A program made the translations under genes and the position numbers. The notes beneath the pieces were generated by a model. It did no database searches, was not told where the DNA came from, and was given only the letters and a program-made list of their open reading frames with translations. Shown here piece after piece: positions 58,347 through 64,000 of a stretch of DNA of 64,000 nucleotides. The stretch comes from Cordia subcordata (taxonomy: Eukaryota > Streptophyta > Magnoliopsida > Boraginales > Cordiaceae): the NCBI GenBank assembly GCA_028554755.1, contig JAPTOF010000005.1, positions 13,552,001 to 13,616,000 on the forward strand, written 5' to 3'. Position 1 is the first letter of the stretch. Each line of letters opens with the position of its first letter.

Positions 58347-58830
58347 TGTTAAAATTGGGACGAATCTAAAATGATAAAGCAGAAGAGATTGGACTTCTTA
58401 TAGTTTGCGTAATGTACGTCATGTCAAGGATATGTCGATAAGCCTCTTATCTCATCTGATAAAGTCTATTTTCTTAGAAGGATCACGTGTATCTCAGACG
58501 GTGCTTGTATTTTCATATAATTATACATAGCATTTGTAATTATCTTTGTAAATAATTCTTGCATAAATGTCTAATTAATTAATAAAATAGTGTAGTGAAA
58601 ATCCTACACTTCCGTCGTATCAGCTTGTTCCAGGTTCACTAGCGTAAAATGCCTATTTATTTTATTTTTCTCTCTTCGAATGGCTTCTCCCAGTGATCCA
58701 TCCACCAATGATACTGTCACTGCTGCATCTCTCACCCTGCCCAATGTTCAGCAAATTCATCAAGCATCAACCCTTTCCATATTGTCAAAATTCTCTCGTA
58801 ACGTTCCTCTACTTCTAAAAATATAACATG
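58347..58830 (+). mobile_element. Copia-type LTR and gag start fragment
   Basis: A TG...CA segment (TGTTAAAATTGG to TCCTACA, 58347-58608) is followed by CTTCCGTCGTATCAGC, which resembles a degenerate copia primer-binding site. A gag-like start at 58680 follows (MASPSDPSTNDTVT, then LTLPNVQQIHQ) and stops after about 48 codons. No further copia coding follows, so the element is truncated. Confidence 0.45.
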
Positions 58831-58849
58831 TATCACTCTTTCCAAGGGA

Positions 58850-59600
58850 CACATGCTTTGCTCCAAAACATGGAGGGGAACTGAGGGTGAACTCTTTTCT
58901 AACAGTGTAGAAACAAAAGCACACTCAACGCATGAGACATTTTCAACAGAATATATTTTACTTGCAGTTTATGATGGTATTTATTGTCCCAACAGTATCA
59001 AATTTTATAACTCAGATAGTTAGCTGCACTTGGAGGTACATACATGCTGATAAATAGAAACCGTTAAACTTAAAATCTCATGCTCAAGAAGAAAGTGATA
59101 CTTGAGACACAGCAACAGTCCCTGTTTCAGTGTCTCCACATGAATAAAAATTATACAATCAGAGAAACTAGTTCTGGTTATGACATTATTTTCTATGAGA
59201 TGCCTCCCTAAATTATTTTTTGATATCAAATGTGGTTAGGTTCCTATCATTACAAGTACCGAATGCTGAAATAATCGTGGGAATACTTGAATTTCTTGTC
59301 CTTTAAAAAGATCATATGTGGCCATAAATGCTCCGGAAATAACATCTCTGTTTCAATACACAATCACATTCCCATTATCAACCAAATATCAATACACCAA
59401 CTGAATTACGTTCCGGAAATAGCAAGAACAATAATCAAAGAGATGTTAGTGTTATGGTCTGTGACTATAAATGCTCACAAATCTTACATTAACATGGGAA
59501 AAAATAACTTTATTCACTTATGTATTACATACTAAGATGCTCTTTAGAATGTAAACTTCTGCAGACCCTTTCTCTCTCAATTGGACACAAGAACTTCACA
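58850..59600. other. Unassigned spacer
   Basis: No coding exon or repeat structure recognised. Confidence 0.4.
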
Positions 59601-59609
59601 TATCTTACA

Positions 59610-60111
59610 TTTAGTTCTTTCCAGAAAATGAAAATAAACATCTCTTCAACGTTTCTTGATTATCAAAGTCCCACAAACTCCCCAAAATCCCAAAATGAAC
59701 CCCAGCCCACCAACAGCGAAGAGTTTAAGGTTTTCAAGTTCAACATCATCCACTCCTCTTTCTCTCCATTTCCGTTTGTGCTTGAGGTCTCACTTGCACG
59801 CTTAGTCATCATAGGACTCCCACAAAGTGCAGCATTACCCGAGTAAATTGAGGGATCATTAGAGTGTTTGGAGCTGGTTGCTGGTGGGAATATAACCTGA
59901 CAAATTGTTATGTGACAAGTCCAAGTGAGTCAGAAGAGCCAGAGGAGCCATGCTTGTGGTAATCAGCCCAGGTAATTGGTTTATTGAAAGGTCAAGGCTC
60001 TCTAAAAGCTTCAAGCTCCCAATTTCTAATGGTATCTTCCCTGTTAAGTGGTTCCTGGATAAATTCAAGGTATCCAATTTAGATAGCCTTGTGATGTTCA
60101 TTGGAATTTAC
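59610..60111 (-). pseudogene. Orphan 3-prime fragment of an RLP gene
   Basis: From 60111 the minus strand encodes the last LRRs of an EIX/Cf-type RLP (MNITRLSKLDTLNLSRNHL, HLDLSHNNLSGYIPTSNQL). A one-base loss introduces a stop at about 59862. It then continues out of frame through NAALCGSP, an acidic stretch, and a transmembrane-like GLGFILGFWG equivalent. It aligns with 30541-31070 of the RLP pseudogene but differs at many positions. Nothing of the N-terminal LRR region is found upstream; sequence similarity ends abruptly at about 60111. Confidence 0.82.
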
Positions 60112-60550
60112 TAGGGTAATGCTGCACAAGGTTGCACAAAATTGCTCTTTCTTATAATTTTCTCATATTTGCTTTCTCTAGCAAAAGCGCTCTAAAACTT
60201 GAATTCCTTCTTAGATACTAATGTAAATAACATTTCTTTCTCAGTCCTATTCACATCTTCATTCTTCACCAAACATACCCAGCAAGAGGTATATAGTTCG
60301 TTTCTTTTTTTCCTTCTTCCTGGTCAAAAGAGTGAACAATCATTGATAAAGAATAAATTACAGAATACAAGTCATGCTACCCAATGCCAGATTGATCAAA
60401 ACAAAGATGAGAATGTTCATAAGGCAGGATTATCCAATATTCACCATTCGTCGTAATGAGAGAAATTGCCATTATCAAACTCAAGATATTTTATGTAATA
60501 AAAGATAAACCTCATAATAAACATGTTGGCCTATTTACGGGTATCAGCAG
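60112..60550. other. Spacer and O-fucosyltransferase 3-prime UTR
   Basis: No gene recognised. The right part probably includes the 3-prime UTR of the minus-strand gene ending at 60551. Confidence 0.45.
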
Positions 60551-63500
60551 TTAAGCTTGACACATGCAGTTAGGAGCAGGATACGTATATATAGACTGTT
60601 TTTCCTTTCTTAACCTAATTTGCCCTTGTCTATTCTTGTGGCCATTCTGAACTGCTTGTTGGAACTCAGACCACTCCAGGCTCTTGTTTAGGAAGAGCTT
60701 CCCTAACAACACCATGTTAGGTCTGATGGTCTTCAAGTTCTCGTATGCTCGGTGTCCTAGCTGAAAATATAGTTCTAAAATTATTCCGGATCTAGTTTTG
60801 AACATAAAACTTGCAAAATAATCTGCTTTCATTAGGCATACAGCAAAAGACAGTAACATTAATCTTCATAATTTACAAGAGGAATGTAGCTCATCTTATT
60901 GTTATGTTCCTAAGTCTTACCAGTGCATTGTGCATATTGCCTGGAGAAGCAGAAATGAAGATATCACTGTGAATGCTCACATAATAGTCCACAGCTGCCA
61001 GCAGAGAAGCTTTTCCTTCAACCTTGGCCAGTTTGTCAGCTGAGAGGATGCTTTTCTTATCCTCCATAAGTGGGAACAGTTTATGAAGAGTCGAGATTCT
61101 TGCTTCACCACCATAAACCTGAAATCAAATCAGAGAAGTCTGTTATCTATAATCGTATTGAGGACACAGAGCTTGAATTTTTCTAAGAAAGATTACAAAT
61201 GAGGCCATATGATGTCTTTGAAGTAGATCACCAGTATCACTTAGATATTGTGCCATGAGAAAGATATGATTGAACCTTGTAGGAAGCAAGATATAGGCGA
61301 GTATTATTCTTGAAGCCTAAAGCAGCCAACAGCAGTCCAATTTCTTCAGGAGTCAATGGGCATCGGCCTTGCTTTCTTAAATCTGCATCAGAGAATTGAG
61401 AATTGAGGACTCTTCCTTGCCAAAGCACTTGACGATATTTTGCAAGAGCCAGTTTCTCAGCTTTGCCCCCACCAAAATCACATGCTGAATGAGCAGCCAT
61501 ATCCTGCACAATAATATGTTCTAAAAATAAGCAACAGAGCCCAATAAGTAGCACATTTCCCAACCCTATTAAAAGTCCAGGGAGGGGATCAGTTATAAAT
61601 GTACATACCCATCAACATCAATTACACACAAGATAGCTAAATATATAGAGCTACTGTTCAGCAGTCTTATTTGCCTTTACAACCCTCAGACGTTTTCGTG
61701 GACATTTTACTCGTTGTCCAAATAAATTTCTCATCATCCTTGTTTTGGGTTTTTTTTTTTCACATTGAATTATTTATGAGTGAAGCTTTGATACCTTGAT
61801 CCCTACATCATTAACCACATAACAACCAACACTCGACCACTTACATTAGAAGGTTTTGGCAACAATTCTTAAATGCCTATGAGAACTAAAACTTCCAAGA
61901 ATAATGGGCTGTTATGAAGGGAAGCACAAATTGCTTAGGTTTGAGTTGAACTATCAAATGTTCATAATATTTGTGAGTCCATATATTTATAAACTGATGC
62001 TCAAGAAATGCGTAAAGTATATGTTGATGCTCTAGAAATGCATAAAGAAAGCCACCTGCTACTTGTTTTTCCTTTAACTTTTCCTCATGGAAGGGGAGAG
62101 GACAGCAAGGAACTTGACAAATGACGTAAACCAAAAAGCAGAAAAAGATCATACTTTGTCAAAGCGAAGATGTAACACAACATACTTTCCAGCCCTCTCT
62201 TTTTGATCTGTTCTTTCTTGTGGGTTTAATGCACCTGATTCTTTTCCAAAGCTAGGAGGACTTCTCAAGTGGTTGACCAGCGTCTCCCCTAGCATCCTAA
62301 TGTGCGGAACGAATGCTAAGGCATGAAAATTAACCTTACAACGTAGATGCTGAATGTCGAAAGGCACAGAGTCAAAAGCCAGACGGTGAGAGAATGGGGC
62401 TATAGCAGCAATCCCATAACTGCCCAGCAAACAAAAATCAAAGTACTCTTAGTAATTCCTACTGGAAACAACAAGAATCATGCTCCAAGTTTTTGTGCAT
62501 AAATTATAATTTGAACAATAATTTCATGGAACATGGTTGAGATATTTGGACAAAATAAGCTACATTCAGTCATGTCACAGTTGACTAGTAAGCATCAAAA
62601 ACATAACACCAGGATTCTGATATGTATACGATGTCCAATTATCAAGGTTAGTAGCATCAGGTTAGCAATAGAAGCAGTCCTCTTCATTGGATCTTGACAT
62701 TTACATCAACTCCACTTACTTATTGCAATTTTTCTTGACAGCAAAAGAATCTTCACATAAAAGTCACAGCCAAATGCACACACTACTCTCTCCAGTGATC
62801 CTGCAGTTTATAAATGTAATTGTGTCTGCTTCTGAAAACAAAATCTTATACTAGTTCTTCAGAGTTATCCCTCCACCAGATTTAACTAAAAAAAGACCAC
62901 AGAAAATTGCATTATAAGTTCAATAAGTATTAAACTCCCGGGCCATGTAAAAGCAGCATAGCGGCAAGATAGACACAGATATAAGAGAGAACTATACATA
63001 TATAAGTGAAACGAGGACAGGATAAAAATTAGCCCTAGCGACATGATAGCTCAGTATTTAACTTTGTGGTAATAATAGCATGAATTTTATGTCGTACAAA
63101 CCTTTGCATTATACGCCAAACGTTTTCCAAGTACCAGGAAACAGATGCATGGACCGGTGCTGTTTTGACTCTAGTAGCTCTTATGCCCGTTGCATAGTAT
63201 TCTCTGGTACTCCATGAATATTCTTCAGGCAGCTCTTTGACTATAGATATATCATCTTCGAGGACACTAATAAAGTGATCAACATCAAATATATCTCCAA
63301 ATGAACTGCGCCACACATGATTCAAAATTAGCTAAAAAGATATGATCTTGGATTAAGTATAAACCAGAAAGCTGAAAGTGTTATGTTTACCTAGAATCTT
63401 GCCAAACAGGATTTATTTCAAAGTGGGGGATAACTAGGGTCGCATTTAAAATTTTTGCAACAGCTACTGCATCACATACCTATGAAGAGGGGAAAAGAAA

Positions 63501-63899
63501 AAGATGTTAAAAAATCCTAAATGTGCAAAATCATGTTTAGCCAAGAATCAAATAATACCATAACTAAGACATCTTCGTTAACTCATGTTCCTATTACAAG
63601 AACAAAAGCAACAGAACAATGTCACATACCCCCATTCTCTGCTGGTTCAGACCCCCATCGAGAAACACCTGGATATAACCCCTGGTGTTTTTGGGAAATG
63701 CTGTAAGAAATGTTAAATTTGAAGAGAGTAATTAGAAGGACGTATGCAGATATTTTTCTTGGTGCCCTACGGTGAAAAGAAAAAGCAAATTTTATTCAAA
63801 TTGATTAGAACACTCACAGGGTGTACTTGGGGAGTTGTCACAAGGTCTCCATCCCTGTTTGGGCAAGGGTGACCAAAGGTCTGATTGCTGTTGATCAGA
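60551..63899 (-). CDS. O-fucosyltransferase family protein (partial, 5-prime end outside)
   Basis: Eight exons on the minus strand: 63899-63818, 63700-63630, 63479-63391, 63305-63102, 62419-62155, 61503-61276, 61118-60921 and 60760-60551, all GT-AG and phase-consistent. They give 448 residues to the stop. Motifs in order: [36 protein letters not shown] (nucleotide-sugar-binding start), [55 protein letters not shown] (conserved Arg motif), [43 protein letters not shown] and a C-terminus [12 protein letters not shown]. This is the plant O-FucT (DUF246/PF10250) family of Golgi type II membrane glycosyltransferases; the donor and acceptor for this member are not deducible. The missing N-terminus should hold the signal anchor. 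The gene continues past 64000. Confidence 0.92.
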
Positions 63900-64000
63900 C
63901 TGAAAGGTGAACAGCAAGAATATTTCACTACACATGATCATGCAAATTTCACAATTTGATATGGCAAAAGAAAAACAAAACAAAACAAAAAAAAAAAATA
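63900..64000 (-). other. Intron of the O-fucosyltransferase gene at the window edge
   Basis: Sequence upstream of the TTTCAG acceptor at 63900, ending in an A-rich run. No exon is visible before the window ends. Confidence 0.6.

Noticed and set aside
58680..58830. Short ATG frame as a host gene first exon
   Set aside because: The start (MASPSDPST..., then LTLPNVQQI) and the preceding LTR-like and primer-site-like sequence fit a copia gag start better; no downstream exon was found.

Overview
This is eudicot plant nuclear DNA. It is AT-rich, with GT-AG introns, long low-complexity spacers and microsatellites. The recognisable genes are plant-type: a class I TCP factor, type 1 metallothioneins, an EIX/Cf-type receptor-like protein, a plant O-fucosyltransferase-family protein and a plant mitochondrial Obg GTPase. 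The remaining sequence is mostly decayed transposable elements. The species cannot be determined from the sequence alone. All exon models were built by hand from reading frame, splice sites and family knowledge.

Left third (1-20.7 kb). No gene is recognised in the first 3.7 kb. A LINE-type zf-RVT/RNase H remnant (3.75-4.44 kb, minus) and about 4 kb of very AT-rich sequence follow. An AIPP1/EDM3-like RRM protein gene (8.74-9.42 kb) lies upstream of an EAPP-like gene (11.18-17.22 kb). The 3.8-kb first intron of the EAPP-like gene carries a Tourist-like MITE and a Ty1-copia corpse. A second RNase H remnant (about 18.2-18.84 kb) precedes an intronless class I TCP gene (19.92-20.60 kb), whose start codon sits at the end of an AAT/ATT inverted repeat.

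Middle (20.7-41 kb). MITE-derived repeats lead to a tRNA-Thr(UGU) gene, which is divergent from a three-exon prefoldin subunit 5 gene (23.03-25.38 kb). A decayed Ty3-gypsy gag region (27-29.2 kb) contains its own nested repeats. A broken RLP pseudogene occupies 30.5-33.5 kb on the minus strand. An LTR-element remnant lies just upstream of the five-exon OBGM gene (38.37-40.66 kb).

Right third (41-64 kb). A structurally complete Mutator-like element (41,989-47,362) has about 100-bp terminal inverted repeats and a perfect 9-bp target duplication. It holds a mudrA-type transposase pseudogene and a convergent small ORF with GRF-zinc-finger-like and C-terminal membrane features. A diverged tandem duplication follows. 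Its two units each hold a type 1 metallothionein gene: the first is intact, and the second has a 1-nt deletion in its last exon plus an LTR/gag fragment between TATA box and ATG. After a copia LTR/gag-start fragment and an orphan RLP 3-prime fragment, the window ends inside a minus-strand O-fucosyltransferase-family gene whose 5-prime end lies beyond 64 kb.

The genes do not form a pathway; this is ordinary gene-island and TE-sea architecture. The most noteworthy items are the complete MULE with its convergent accessory ORF and the metallothionein duplication, where two sister copies have visibly different fates.
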